NCBI RefSeq assembly: GCF_017744655.1
Contig: NZ_JAGIAW010000014.1
Coordinates: 186,001-250,000 of the forward strand
DNA: 64,000 nt
Source of the DNA: Devosia sp.
GTDB lineage: Bacteria > Pseudomonadota > Alphaproteobacteria > Rhizobiales > Devosiaceae
Reading direction: 5' to 3'
Made by a program: the position numbers and the translations under genes. The number at the start of each line of letters is the position of its first letter. Positions within the stretch are counted from its first letter, which is position 1. This document shows positions 56,374 through 64,000 of the stretch, piece by piece. Under the pieces are notes generated by a model, which was not told the DNA's origin, did not search any database, and saw nothing but the letters and a program-made list of their open reading frames with translations.

Positions 56374-57987
56374 TTAGTAGCCACGCACGTCGGGCCAGCG
56401 GATTTCGATGCCTTCCGCATGGAGACGTGACTGGAAATCGGTGAGCAGGGCGTCGTCGGCCTGCACCTGGTGCGGCGTGAGCCCGTGGTTGAGGCAGTGG
56501 GCGGCAAGGAGCCCGGCGACTTCGCCGACGTTCCACTCGACCGGATGCAGTCGGTAGCAGCCATTGGTGATGTGGGTGGTGCCCATGTTCTTGCCGCCGG
56601 CCAGCAGGTTTTTCACGCGGCGCGGCAGCAGCGAGCCGAGCGGGATTTCGAAGGGCGCGGATTCGACGTCGACATAGTTGTCGCCACCCGTGGAAGGGTG
56701 GAGGTCGATGCGGTACATGCCGATGCCGACGCTGTCGCGATACTGTTTTGACAGCGTGTTGCCGTGGATGGTCATCGAGACGTCCTGCTCGACGATGCGG
56801 GTGACGGGCAGGATGCGGCGGCTTTCGCGGATATAGGGGGCCATGGCGAGGCCATGGTCGGCGCCGGTGATGTCGCCGCGGAGGCGGAGGCCCGGAAAAC
56901 CCTGGCCGCCGTCGAGGCGGGGGGCTTCGGTCTGGAGCCAATAGAAGACGGAGTAGGAGAGGTCGGCGGCGGATTTGAGGTGCGCGGCCTTTTCTTCCTC
57001 GGAGACGTCGATGATGGAGCCGAGCATGTAGTCGATCATCGGCCAGTTCACGAGGCAGATGTCTGAGCCATAGGCACCGGGCACGAAATTGCGGCGAGCG
57101 GCGATGCGGCGGAAGGTCCAGAGATTGCCGTCGCCGGGATTGCGGCGCTGATCGGCGTCGACCAGCAGCGGATCGTCGTCCGGGTTCGGGGTGAAGCTGC
57201 GCTCGGTGATTTCGAGGGTGCGCGGGTGGGGAGCCTTGAAGCCGAGCAGCGGGCCGCCCCAGAAATCGGGCTGGTATTGGCGCCAGAAATCATAGTTCGC
57301 CGGCTTGTCGATGACCTGGTTGCCGTCGACGTGGTCGATGGCGAAACAGACGGAGACGGCCTGCACGTTTTCGGGCTGGGCGGTTTCGGGCGCGCTAGGT
57401 TCGCCGGTGTCGGACTGGGATTCGAAGCCCTTGGCGTATTCGGTGCCGGTGAGGGGCAGGAGATCGCCGAGTTCGGTGGCGTCGACGACGTAGGAGGCGG
57501 AGACGGTGATTTCTGCGCCGGTGTCGCGATGGCGGAGGGTGATGGCGCGGACCGCGTCGCCTTGCACGTCGGCGGCGATGGGCAAGTAGGGTTTTAGTAC
57601 GCGGAGCTGGCCGCCGCCGCGCCAGGGGGCGAGCATGGCTTCTATGACGGCGAGGCCGGTGCGGGGCTCGGCGCAGAGGCGGCTGACCCATCCCGCGCCG
57701 GGGTTGAGATCGCCCCAAGCGCGGCTCTCGGCGGTCAGCGGATAGTGGTCGCGATAGTATTGGCGGATGCCATTGCGGAGCTGGCGATAGGAGCGGGTGA
57801 TGCCGAACTGCTCGACCCAGGAATGCTCATCGGGCGGGACGGCCTGGCTCGTGAGCTGGCCGCCGAGCCAGTCGAATTCCTCGGTGAGAATGACTGTGCG
57901 GCCAGAACGAAGGGCGCCGAGAGCAGCGGCGACGCCACCGAGGCCACCACCGACGACGAGGAGATCAGCGGAAAGTTCTTTGGTCAT
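56374..57987 (-). CDS. FAD-dependent oxidoreductase (FAD_oxidored family)
   Basis: A 537-residue flavoprotein with the N-terminal nucleotide fold LLVVGGGLGGVAAALGALRSGRTVILTEEFDWLGGQLTSQ, a second conserved part YVVDATELGDLLPLTGTEYAKGFESQ, and a C-terminal RRVKNLLAGGKNMGTTHITNGCYRLHPVEWNVGEVAGLLAAHCL. This is the FAD_oxidored layout found in many sugar-utilisation clusters, whose reactions are mostly unknown. No signal peptide. Its start overlaps the LacI gene by 4 nt, and it comes before the sugar importer in the same operon, so it probably oxidises the imported sugar or a derivative. Confidence 0.85.
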   Translation of the reverse strand: MTKELSADLLVVGGGLGGVAAALGALRSGRTVILTEEFDWLGGQLTSQAVPPDEHSWVEQFGITRSYRQLRNGIRQYYRDHYPLTAESRAWGDLNPGAGWVSRLCAEPRTGLAVIEAMLAPWRGGGQLRVLKPYLPIAADVQGDAVRAITLRHRDTGAEITVSASYVVDATELGDLLPLTGTEYAKGFESQSDTGEPSAPETAQPENVQAVSVCFAIDHVDGNQVIDKPANYDFWRQYQPDFWGGPLLGFKAPHPRTLEITERSFTPNPDDDPLLVDADQRRNPGDGNLWTFRRIAARRNFVPGAYGSDICLVNWPMIDYMLGSIIDVSEEEKAAHLKSAADLSYSVFYWLQTEAPRLDGGQGFPGLRLRGDITGADHGLAMAPYIRESRRILPVTRIVEQDVSMTIHGNTLSKQYRDSVGIGMYRIDLHPSTGGDNYVDVESAPFEIPLGSLLPRRVKNLLAGGKNMGTTHITNGCYRLHPVEWNVGEVAGLLAAHCLNHGLTPHQVQADDALLTDFQSRLHAEGIEIRWPDVRGY

Positions 57988-59018
57988 TTGGTCTTCTTGG
58001 TTTTGGAGGAGGGAGCGCCGAGGGTGTCACCCTCGAGCGGCTCGCAATGGAGGAGGAGCTGTTCCACCGGGGCATCGTGCTCGACGCGGCGGACCAGCAT
58101 TTCGGTGGCAGCGCGGGCCATGGCCTCGCGCGGAATGGCGAATGAGGTGAAGCGGCGGCCGGGTTCTTCGGCGCGGATGTGATTGCCGAGGACGACGATG
58201 GACAGATCGTCGGGAATGGATAGGCCGCGCTCGCGGGCGGCGTGTTCGATGGCGATGGCGTCGGCGAGTTCGGTGACGAAGACGCAGGTGGCGCCGGCCG
58301 CGAACAGGATGTCGAGGATTTCGTTGGGCGGGCGGCCGACTTCGAAGATCGAGGTGACGAGTTCGGCTTCGCCGACGGAGCGAGAAAAACCGTACCAGCG
58401 GTCGACGGTGGATTCGGCGCCTTCATTGAGGCCGACATAGGCGATCCGGCGGTGGCCGAAGGATTTGGCGCGCTCGACGAGGGCGGAGGTGGCAGGGGCG
58501 TAGTCGCCACCGACATAGGGGACGGGACCGCCGGCGTCGTCGCGGCGGCCGACGGCGACGAAGGGGAAGTCGCCGGCAACGAGGCGGGCGAGTTCGGTAT
58601 TGTCGAATTTGCGGCCGAGGATGACGCAACCATCGGCGAGGCGGAGCCTGGCATTCTCGCCGAAAATCTTGCGCTCGCGCCCTGCCCCGGTCATCAGCAG
58701 CAGATCGTAACCCTTGTCCTGCGCCGCCTCTTCGATGCCGAAGAGGAAGGGGGTGAAGAAATCTGCCTGACCGGAGGGAAAGGCCGGCTCATACGTAAAG
58801 ACCCCCAGGATACGATTGAGTCCCTTGACCATGCGGCGAGCAACCGGGTCGGCGACATAGCCCGTATCTCGAATGACCTTTTCAACGCGTTCTCGCGTCT
58901 CCTGCGGGATGCGGGCCCGGGAAGACGGTGCGCCGTTGAGCACAAATGACACCGTCGCCTGGCTGACTCCGGCCAACTGAGCAATATCCTTCTGCGTCAG
59001 TCGCCTGTTTGCAGCCAA
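57984..59018 (-). CDS. LacI family regulator of the FAD-oxidoreductase/sugar importer operon
   Basis: A 344-residue repressor starting with TTG at 59018 after a strong GGGGAGGGG. The helix-turn-helix is RLTQKDIAQLAGVSQATVSFV and the hinge DTGYVADPVARRMVKGLNR. The ligand domain includes DGCVILGRKFDNTELARL, ERAKSFGHRRIAYVGLNEG, ATCVFVTELADAIAIEHAARERGLSIPDDLSIVVLG and a lysine-rich C-terminus. It is the first gene of its operon. Two TAATnCGTATTA sites and a promoter lie just upstream, so it very probably represses itself and the whole operon. Confidence 0.9.
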   Translation of the reverse strand: MAANRRLTQKDIAQLAGVSQATVSFVLNGAPSSRARIPQETRERVEKVIRDTGYVADPVARRMVKGLNRILGVFTYEPAFPSGQADFFTPFLFGIEEAAQDKGYDLLLMTGAGRERKIFGENARLRLADGCVILGRKFDNTELARLVAGDFPFVAVGRRDDAGGPVPYVGGDYAPATSALVERAKSFGHRRIAYVGLNEGAESTVDRWYGFSRSVGEAELVTSIFEVGRPPNEILDILFAAGATCVFVTELADAIAIEHAARERGLSIPDDLSIVVLGNHIRAEEPGRRFTSFAIPREAMARAATEMLVRRVEHDAPVEQLLLHCEPLEGDTLGAPSSKTKKTK

Positions 59019-59035
59019 TCGCCCCTCCCCAGTTT

Positions 59036-59051
59036 GCTAATACGTATTATC
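59036..59051. promoter_or_regulatory. LacI-type operator, proximal site
   Basis: GCTAATACGTATTATC contains a perfect 12-bp palindrome TAATACGTATTA with the central CG typical of LacI-family operators. It lies between the -10 hexamer and the start codon of the LacI gene, 17 bp centre to centre from a second site. Confidence 0.75.
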
Positions 59052-59052
59052 T

Positions 59053-59068
59053 GCTAATGCGTATTAGC
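59053..59068. promoter_or_regulatory. LacI-type operator, distal site
   Basis: GCTAATGCGTATTAGC is a 16-bp near-palindrome (one mismatched pair) and shares the TAAT-CG-ATTA core with the site at 59036. It covers the -10 hexamer TAATAC of the minus-strand promoter. Confidence 0.75.
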
Positions 59069-59089
59069 AACTCAACTGACGCAGGTCAA
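59061..59089 (-). promoter_or_regulatory. Promoter of the LacI/FAD-oxidoreductase/sugar importer operon
   Basis: On the minus strand TTGACC (59084-59089) and TAATAC (59061-59066) are exactly 17 nt apart, a good sigma-70-type promoter whose -10 lies in the distal LacI operator. Confidence 0.7.
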
Positions 59090-59197
59090 TGGTGTCTTGG
59101 GCGAAGCAACGTCTTGGCGCCGTGTGTCTCTGACAAACGCTCGGTGCAACCAAAACCTATGCGGCGCCGTTAATGCGCGACTGCATAAGGGGCGATT

Positions 59198-62014
59198 GTG
59201 CGTAGCGAAATCGATGGCTTAGCCGACATTTTTCCTGGCGAAAGCATCATGGCACAGGCCATGCGAGAGCGGGACTGGACTGAGACCTCGCTTGGCGATC
59301 CCCGCGACTGGCCGGACGCTCTCAAAATACCGTTGCGCATGTTGCTGACCTCCCGCTTCGAGATGTGGCTCGGCTGGGGTCCGGATCTCATTTTCTTTTA
59401 CAACGACGCGTATATTCCAACGCTTGGCATCAAGCATCCCAATATGCTTGGCCGCCCGTTTCGAGAGGTGTGGTCGGAGGTCTACGAGGACGTCGCCAAT
59501 CAGGTCGAACTGGTAAAGGCGGGGACGGCCACCTGGAACAAAGCCCTGCTTTTGCTGTTGGAGCGCAGCGGATTTCCAGAGGAAACCTATCACAGTTTTT
59601 CCTATAGCCCGCTGTTCCAAGGCGATGGAAGCGTAGGAGGACTGCTCTGCGTCGTCACCGAGGAAACGGCGCGCATCATCAGCGAGCGTCGCCTTGAAAC
59701 ATTGCGGCAGCTTGGAAGCGGGCTTACGGCCGTCAGGGACAAGCCAGGCCTTCATGCCGCCGTTCAGTCGGCATTCTCTACAAACCGCCGAGACTTTCCC
59801 TTCGTGGAAATGCGCCTCGCTGACCAAGTGGCGGGCGCGGATGGTGTACCTGTCTTCGAGGGCGTGGTCGGGACGTCTCTTCGGGATGCCGAAGTCGCCG
59901 GCAAATACCTCGCTCTTCCGCCGGATCGCTCCTGGCCGACAGGCGACTGGGATCGACCACCGACCGAGGCGATTGCGATCGCCATTCCGGAATTAGGCAC
60001 GGACAAGACCGCGGGCCTGCTGGTCTTGGGCCTGAATCCCTATCGGGCCCTCAACGATGACGTGCTGAATGTTGTTCGGCTTGCTGCTGCCCAGATCGCT
60101 GGCGCGCTTGCCAACGTCGTCACACTTGGCAATGAAAAGCGCCGGGCAGATCGCATCTGGAGCGTGTCGCGGGATTTGATCGTCGTCGTGGATTCCGAGG
60201 GTGTCTTTCGTTCCGTCAGTCCCTCCTGGACCCGCATCCTTGGTCATGCGCCACAACATATCGTCGGGCGCCACTTTAGCGACTTCATGCACCCTGAGGA
60301 TATCGAGAGCAGCCTGGCAGCGCTGGCCAGGGCCGTCGGCGACGAGGAACTCGACAATTATGAGAACCGGTTTCGTGCCGTCGATGGCACCTATCATCGG
60401 ATAGAGTGGCACACGACGCAGGAGGAAGGTCTGGTCTATGCCTATGGGCGAGACGTGACTGAGCGGCGGGCGGTCGAACAAGCGCTGAACGACAGCGAAA
60501 AGCAGTTCCGCCACCTTGTGCAGGGGGTCACCGACTACGCGATCTATATGATCGATCTGGAGGGCCGCGTTTCCAGCTGGAACGAAGGTGCTCGCAGGAT
60601 CAAGGGCTACGAGCCCGAAGAAATCATCGGCAAGCACTTCTCGCGCTTCTATCGGGAAGAAGACCGGAACAATGGCGAACCGGCGAGGGCTCTCGAGACG
60701 GCACGCAGGGAAGGCCGGTTTAGCGCGGAAGGCTGGCGGGTACGGAAGGACGGCGACCTCTTCCGCGCCAGCGTGGTGATCGACGCCATCCGCGACGACG
60801 AGGGCCGGCCCATCGGCTTTGCCAAGATTACGCGCGACATTACGGAACGCGAGGCGACCCAGCGCGAACTGGAAGCTGCGCGCGAAGCTCTGTTCCAATC
60901 TCAAAAGATGGAGGCCATTGGCCAGCTCACCGGGGGCGTTGCCCATGACTTCAACAACCTGCTGATGGCAGTCATGAGCAGCCTTGAATTGCTGCAAAAG
61001 CATTTGCCGCCGGATCAGATGTCGCGAAGGCTGCTCGACAATGCGATTGAAGGCGCCAAGCGCGGCGCCACGTTGACCCAGCGCATGTTGGCTTTTGCGC
61101 GACGCCAGGACTTGCATCTCGATCAGGTCGACGTTGCCGGCCTTTTGGCCGGAATGAACGATCTGGTGCAAAGATCGATCGGACCGGAATGGCCGATCAC
61201 CACCAACTTCCCGCTGAAATTGCCGGCAGTTCGGGTCGATGCCAATCAGCTCGAGATGTCCCTCCTCAATCTGATCGTCAACGCCCGCGACGCAACGCCG
61301 AATGGCGGACCCATCGTGATTTCCGCGGACCGCCGCCGGATCGAGAACGGGATGGGCGCGACCTTGGCCAGGGGCGACTACATTCGCCTGGCGGTTGAGG
61401 ACAAGGGCAGTGGCATGGACGCCGAGACCTTGCGGCGCGCAACCGAGCCTTTCTTCACGACCAAGGGGGTCGGAAAGGGAACGGGTCTGGGTCTACCGAT
61501 GGTGCATGGCATGGCGAAGCAATTAGGCGGAGACTTCGAGATCGAGAGCAAGCCGGGCCAAGGCACGAAGGCCATTCTTTGGCTGCCGATCGCCGAAGGC
61601 GAGGTTTCTCGTCCGGCGCCAACCGAGAACGATGCCGTCCAACCGCCGGTGCCACGGCTCACCGTGTTGGTGGCCGACGACGACGCTCTGGTGTTGATGA
61701 ATACAACTGCCTTGCTGGAAGACCTCGGCCATGAGGTCGTCGAAGCCTATTCGGGCGGCGACGCGCTGAAGAAGTTCCGCGCCCGCAACGACATCGACCT
61801 CATTATTACCGATCAGGCAATGCCCAATATGACGGGCACACAGTTGATCAAAGCCATCGACGAGGACCGTCCGGGCATTCCGGCCATTATCGCCAGCGGA
61901 TATGGCGAAGGCGTGGATTTACCCGGTAGGCGTGTAGAGCGGTTGGGCAAGCCGTTCGATCAGGTGCACCTTGCCAGATCCATTGCGCGGGCAATGGATC
62001 GCAGCCCGGCTTAG
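59198..62014 (+). CDS. Hybrid sensor histidine kinase with PAS domains and receiver
   Basis: A 938-residue signalling protein starting with GTG at 59198 after AAGGGG. Order: N-terminal PAS-like sensor (residues about 10-170, [20 protein letters not shown]), a GAF-like part (about 180-315), PAS domains at about 325-430 and 445-565 (each ending in DVTERR or DITERE), the phospho-acceptor domain with His583 in [15 protein letters not shown], the ATPase with N box [16 protein letters not shown] and [12 protein letters not shown], and a C-terminal receiver with the acceptor Asp872 in [10 protein letters not shown]. No membrane helices, so a cytosolic sensor of light, redox state or a small ligand. 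No separate response regulator lies beside it. Confidence 0.9.
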   Translation: MRSEIDGLADIFPGESIMAQAMRERDWTETSLGDPRDWPDALKIPLRMLLTSRFEMWLGWGPDLIFFYNDAYIPTLGIKHPNMLGRPFREVWSEVYEDVANQVELVKAGTATWNKALLLLLERSGFPEETYHSFSYSPLFQGDGSVGGLLCVVTEETARIISERRLETLRQLGSGLTAVRDKPGLHAAVQSAFSTNRRDFPFVEMRLADQVAGADGVPVFEGVVGTSLRDAEVAGKYLALPPDRSWPTGDWDRPPTEAIAIAIPELGTDKTAGLLVLGLNPYRALNDDVLNVVRLAAAQIAGALANVVTLGNEKRRADRIWSVSRDLIVVVDSEGVFRSVSPSWTRILGHAPQHIVGRHFSDFMHPEDIESSLAALARAVGDEELDNYENRFRAVDGTYHRIEWHTTQEEGLVYAYGRDVTERRAVEQALNDSEKQFRHLVQGVTDYAIYMIDLEGRVSSWNEGARRIKGYEPEEIIGKHFSRFYREEDRNNGEPARALETARREGRFSAEGWRVRKDGDLFRASVVIDAIRDDEGRPIGFAKITRDITEREATQRELEAAREALFQSQKMEAIGQLTGGVAHDFNNLLMAVMSSLELLQKHLPPDQMSRRLLDNAIEGAKRGATLTQRMLAFARRQDLHLDQVDVAGLLAGMNDLVQRSIGPEWPITTNFPLKLPAVRVDANQLEMSLLNLIVNARDATPNGGPIVISADRRRIENGMGATLARGDYIRLAVEDKGSGMDAETLRRATEPFFTTKGVGKGTGLGLPMVHGMAKQLGGDFEIESKPGQGTKAILWLPIAEGEVSRPAPTENDAVQPPVPRLTVLVADDDALVLMNTTALLEDLGHEVVEAYSGGDALKKFRARNDIDLIITDQAMPNMTGTQLIKAIDEDRPGIPAIIASGYGEGVDLPGRRVERLGKPFDQVHLARSIARAMDRSPA

Positions 62015-62027
62015 TGACAACGGGGTG

Positions 62028-62732
62028 TCAAAGCGCCTGCTTGAGCAGCAGGTCGCGCGCCTGGTTGATTTTGGCGGCAAGGTAGCTGGAGCCGCCGTGG
62101 TCGGGATGGACTGCCTTCATCAGATCGCGATGAGCGGCCCGGATTTCCTCATGGCCGGCGCCAGGCTTCAGGCCAAGCACGTCATAGGCCTCGGCGACGG
62201 GATCAGCCGCCGTGCCAGCGCTCGATTTTTCGCCCGCGTCCTGGCTGGCGAAATACTCCCGCCAACCGCTCCGATTGGCGTCAAGCCAGCTCTCGAGAAG
62301 CGTCAGGCTATCTGTGTCTTCTTCCACTTCGGCCAAGAGGAGCCGGGTATCCATCTCGCCGAGGTCCATCAGATCCATGCCGGCAAATTGGCCATTGAGC
62401 ACCCGGCCGGAGACTGCACCGGTGTCGTGATCCAGTTCCATGGCGAAGCTGTGACTTTGCACCTTCGAGGTATTGCCTGCGCCCGTCGCCGGCCCGTCGA
62501 AGGAAAATGCCCCCAATCGGCCCGTGCGCAACACTGCAAAGGCGCCCGCACCGACAAAGAGAGCAAGATCAAATCGTCTGGCGAAGAGTAGACCCGCGGC
62601 GGCCAGAATGCCGAGCCCCCCAATCGCCCAGCGCAGGCCACGCCTTAATATCCGTCGATCCATCCGAAGCAGATAATTGCCGAGGGCGAGAGCGCCCAAA
62701 AGAGCCAGTGCCCCTAGAAAAATATAGGTCAT
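62028..62732 (-). CDS. Membrane-anchored J-domain protein
   Basis: A 234-residue protein with one or two hydrophobic helices near the N-terminus ([30 protein letters not shown]) and a C-terminal J-domain-like part (residues about 168-232) with [24 protein letters not shown] and the HPD motif in [11 protein letters not shown], needed to stimulate DnaK. The middle part ([24 protein letters not shown]) is the typical companion segment of alphaproteobacterial proteins of this type. Its start overlaps the end of the VWA gene by 4 nt. Its function is not well known. Confidence 0.85.
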   Translation of the reverse strand: MTYIFLGALALLGALALGNYLLRMDRRILRRGLRWAIGGLGILAAAGLLFARRFDLALFVGAGAFAVLRTGRLGAFSFDGPATGAGNTSKVQSHSFAMELDHDTGAVSGRVLNGQFAGMDLMDLGEMDTRLLLAEVEEDTDSLTLLESWLDANRSGWREYFASQDAGEKSSAGTAADPVAEAYDVLGLKPGAGHEEIRAAHRDLMKAVHPDHGGSSYLAAKINQARDLLLKQAL

Positions 62733-63448
62733 GGCGGCAACTGAGCCAGCAATGCCTTGGCCTGGTAGCTGTCCTGCAGCTTCAGCATGTTCCTGCCGCC
62801 GCTGGCATAGACTGCGACCGCCTTGAGCAAAGCCGCTAATTCCTGTGGCGCTGAAGCATCAAAGCGGGCGTAGGCGCCCTTGCTTAACTTGGCAAAGCCG
62901 CGAAAGGCGGCCTCGACCGCGGCATCACGGCCTTCCTGGAAGACAAAAATGGGTAGACCGAGGAGCCCCAATTGCCCCGCTTGCTCAGACAGCAGATCGA
63001 CATTTTCCTCCATCGCATCGCCAACATAGATCACCGCATTGATCCGCCGCTTCGCATGCTCTGCTCGCGCGTGAGAGAAGACTTTGGAAATCTGCGTATT
63101 CCCGCCACGGCAATCGATGCCGCCCATAAGCCTAGCCAAGGCATCGCCATCGATGACCCATTTGCTGGCCCTGCATTCGCCGAACCCACGGAAATAGAGC
63201 AATTGCACCTGCAAAGCGCTCTGTTTGGGGATGGCACGAAACATTTCCACCTGCAGCGAACAGGCAAGGTCCCATGTGGGCTGGCGGCTCATCGTCGCGT
63301 CAAGGGCAAACAACAGCCGCCCACCCTGCGCAGCATTGGCGCGAGCCAGCACGCCAACCCTTTTGACGAAAGCAGCGATATCGCCGCTCACCCTGCCCTT
63401 CTCGGGCAAGCCAGATGTTTCCCGCGCGTCGAGGTCTTTTTTCGCCAT
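62729..63448 (-). CDS. VWA-domain-like protein paired with J-domain protein
   Basis: A 239-residue protein with a von Willebrand factor A-like fold. The metal site is degenerate to canonical form [15 protein letters not shown] (D-x-T-x-S), with the threonine region GGNTQIS and aspartate in [11 protein letters not shown]. No signal peptide or membrane helix is visible. Overlap by 4 nt with the J-domain gene points to a joint function, perhaps in assembling or remodelling a protein complex. Function unknown. Confidence 0.8.
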   Translation of the reverse strand: MAKKDLDARETSGLPEKGRVSGDIAAFVKRVGVLARANAAQGGRLLFALDATMSRQPTWDLACSLQVEMFRAIPKQSALQVQLLYFRGFGECRASKWVIDGDALARLMGGIDCRGGNTQISKVFSHARAEHAKRRINAVIYVGDAMEENVDLLSEQAGQLGLLGLPIFVFQEGRDAAVEAAFRGFAKLSKGAYARFDASAPQELAALLKAVAVYASGGRNMLKLQDSYQAKALLAQLPP

Positions 63449-63547
63449 TGCTTCAATATGTGAGGCAAGGACAACGGCTGCAAGACCCGAGCCACCCAGG
63501 CAACGAACCTGTTTACGTCCGAGCAGCTCTATTCTGAATTGGATATT

Positions 63548-63592
63548 TGGCGCACCCGGCGAGATTCGAACTCACGACCTCTGCCTTCGGAG
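63548..63592 (-). tRNA. Orphan 3' half of tRNA-Arg(CCG), probable attachment-site copy
   Basis: On the minus strand these 45 nt read as anticodon loop CTCCGAA (anticodon CCG), the 3' anticodon stem GGCAG, variable loop, T-stem GTGAG, T-loop TTCGAAT, acceptor strand CGGGTGC, discriminator G and CCA. The matching 5' half (GCACCCG acceptor, D-arm and the CTGCC stem strand) is missing: from 63593 on the sequence is AT-rich and unrelated. It cannot make a functional tRNA. Such a fragment is the footprint of an element that integrated into the tRNA gene, with the element on the side of higher coordinates. Confidence 0.85.
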
Positions 63593-63700
63593 CGCAAAAA
63601 GACGTTATTTTACCACTTGGTTATATTTTTTAACATCATGAAATATAATGTATGTTATTATATAACGAAAGACGGTTTTGCCTCTCTTGGTACACTGTTT

Positions 63701-63721
63701 TGTCCCAAAATTGTCCCAAAA
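63701..63721. repeat. Tandem TGTCCCAAAA repeats next to the attachment site
   Basis: Two 10-nt direct repeats 11 nt apart start to start, about 110 nt from the tRNA fragment inside the AT-rich flank. Spacing of one helical turn and position fit arm-type binding sites of a tyrosine recombinase, but this is inferred from position only. Confidence 0.55.
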
Positions 63722-63914
63722 CGTGACCTCTGCCTTTCCGGCAGTGGTTTTTTGAACGGGTTGGAAATCGCTATGTGCGAAGATGCGTGGCCTGTTCGTC
63801 AGCAGTACTTAGCAGTCGGCACGACCAATTAAGCGCAGGGACATTCCATGAGACATCCTGAACGGATTTCATCACGCGAGCTCGGAAACGGTGCATGTTG
63901 AGCCCAGAGCCGTT

Positions 63915-63950
63915 ATCGCACATTCCCCGGCGAAGGGGCCATTGTGCGAT
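63915..63950. other. Hairpin near the right window edge
   Basis: ATCGCACA and TGTGCGAT form an 8-bp outer stem and CCCC/GGGG an inner one around GGCGAA. No T-run follows on either strand and no gene end is visible next to it, so its role is open. Confidence 0.45.
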
Positions 63951-64000
63951 CGATATGAGCCATTAACGCATAGAGGTGCCCGGGGAAACCTGTAGGGCTA

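Larger units (their letters stand above)
63593..64000. mobile_element. Probable end of an integrated element (AT-rich DNA next to the tRNA fragment)
   Basis: From the break in the tRNA to about 63720 the DNA is strongly AT-rich, unlike the rest of the window. No convincing gene is seen; the plus-strand frame 63539-63832 only translates the tRNA complement and AT-rich DNA. Two direct copies of TGTCCCAAAA (63701-63710, 63712-63721) could be integrase arm sites, and GACCTCTGCCTT of the tRNA fragment recurs at 63725. The part after 63760 returns to normal composition and holds a hairpin at 63915-63950. Element identity is outside the window. Confidence 0.5.

Noticed and set aside
63225-63832. Plus-strand frames containing GEIRTHDLCLRS or RRDSNSRPLPSE
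   Set aside because: These are well-known artefact peptides made by translating the complement of tRNA 3' ends; they are not genes.

Overview
The window is GC-rich chromosomal DNA of an alphaproteobacterium, most likely of the Hyphomicrobiales (the overall impression is Devosia-like, but no rRNA or other phylogenetic marker is present to settle the genus). Reasons: an E. coli YtfQ-type galactofuranose importer, many ABC importers of rhizobial type paired with GntR/FCD and LacI regulators, tightly overlapping ATGA/GTGA operons, TTG and GTG starts, and palindromic intergenic repeats of the rhizobial mosaic-element kind.

Layout. 1-396: end of a beta-propeller gene cut by the window edge. 676-6070 (minus): galactofuranose-type importer ytfQ-ytfR-ytfT-yjfF followed by a GntR/FadR-type regulator; a decayed LacI gene lies upstream (6331-6821). 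6904-19883: a divergent peptide/amino-acid locus, with amidohydrolase and S9 peptidase on the minus strand and, on the plus strand, a peptide ABC importer (fused two-domain ATPase), DAO-type FAD oxidoreductase, class I aminotransferase, GntR/FCD regulator and RidA. 20045-25550 (minus): glucoamylase GH15, gnd, zwf and a ROK glucokinase. 25877-28969 (minus): ProXWV-type osmoprotectant importer. 29467-35973 (plus): LacI regulator, sugar ABC importer and a GH32/GH43-like fructosidase. 36025-43897: divergent DUF1028 gene and a second peptide importer (with a permease-ATPase fusion), GntR/FCD regulator and M42 peptidase. 44401-46888 (minus): SLC13-type transporter and DUF2270 membrane protein. 46990-51236 (minus): treZ and treY. 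51518-59018 (minus): LacI regulator, FAD oxidoreductase, sugar ABC importer and a TIM-barrel protein. 59198-62014 (plus): hybrid sensor kinase. 62028-63448 (minus): VWA and DnaJ-domain pair. 63548-63592: orphan 3' half of tRNA-Arg(CCG), beyond which AT-rich DNA looks like the end of an integrated element.

How the genes work together. The window is dominated by six nutrient-uptake cassettes, most carrying their own regulator and the enzymes for the imported compound. Four have promoter/operator arrangements readable from the sequence (TTTGATCAAA pair at 10344/10457, 28-bp dyad at 29352, 16-bp inverted repeat at 36687-36729, twin CTAATnCGTATTA sites at 59036-59068). In all six importers a hairpin or larger palindrome sits directly after the substrate-binding-protein gene, consistent with extra stability of that part of the mRNA. 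The GH15-gnd-zwf-glucokinase operon would turn oligosaccharides into glucose-6-phosphate and feed it to the oxidative pentose-phosphate route; TreY/TreZ makes trehalose from maltodextrin and, with ProXWV, suggests osmotic adaptation.

The best candidates for undescribed systems are (a) the amidohydrolase/S9 peptidase/peptide importer/FAD oxidase/aminotransferase/RidA locus, (b) the DUF1028 plus fused Dpp importer plus M42 peptidase module, and (c) the LacI/FAD oxidoreductase/sugar ABC/TIM-barrel operon. Their substrates cannot be read from the sequence.
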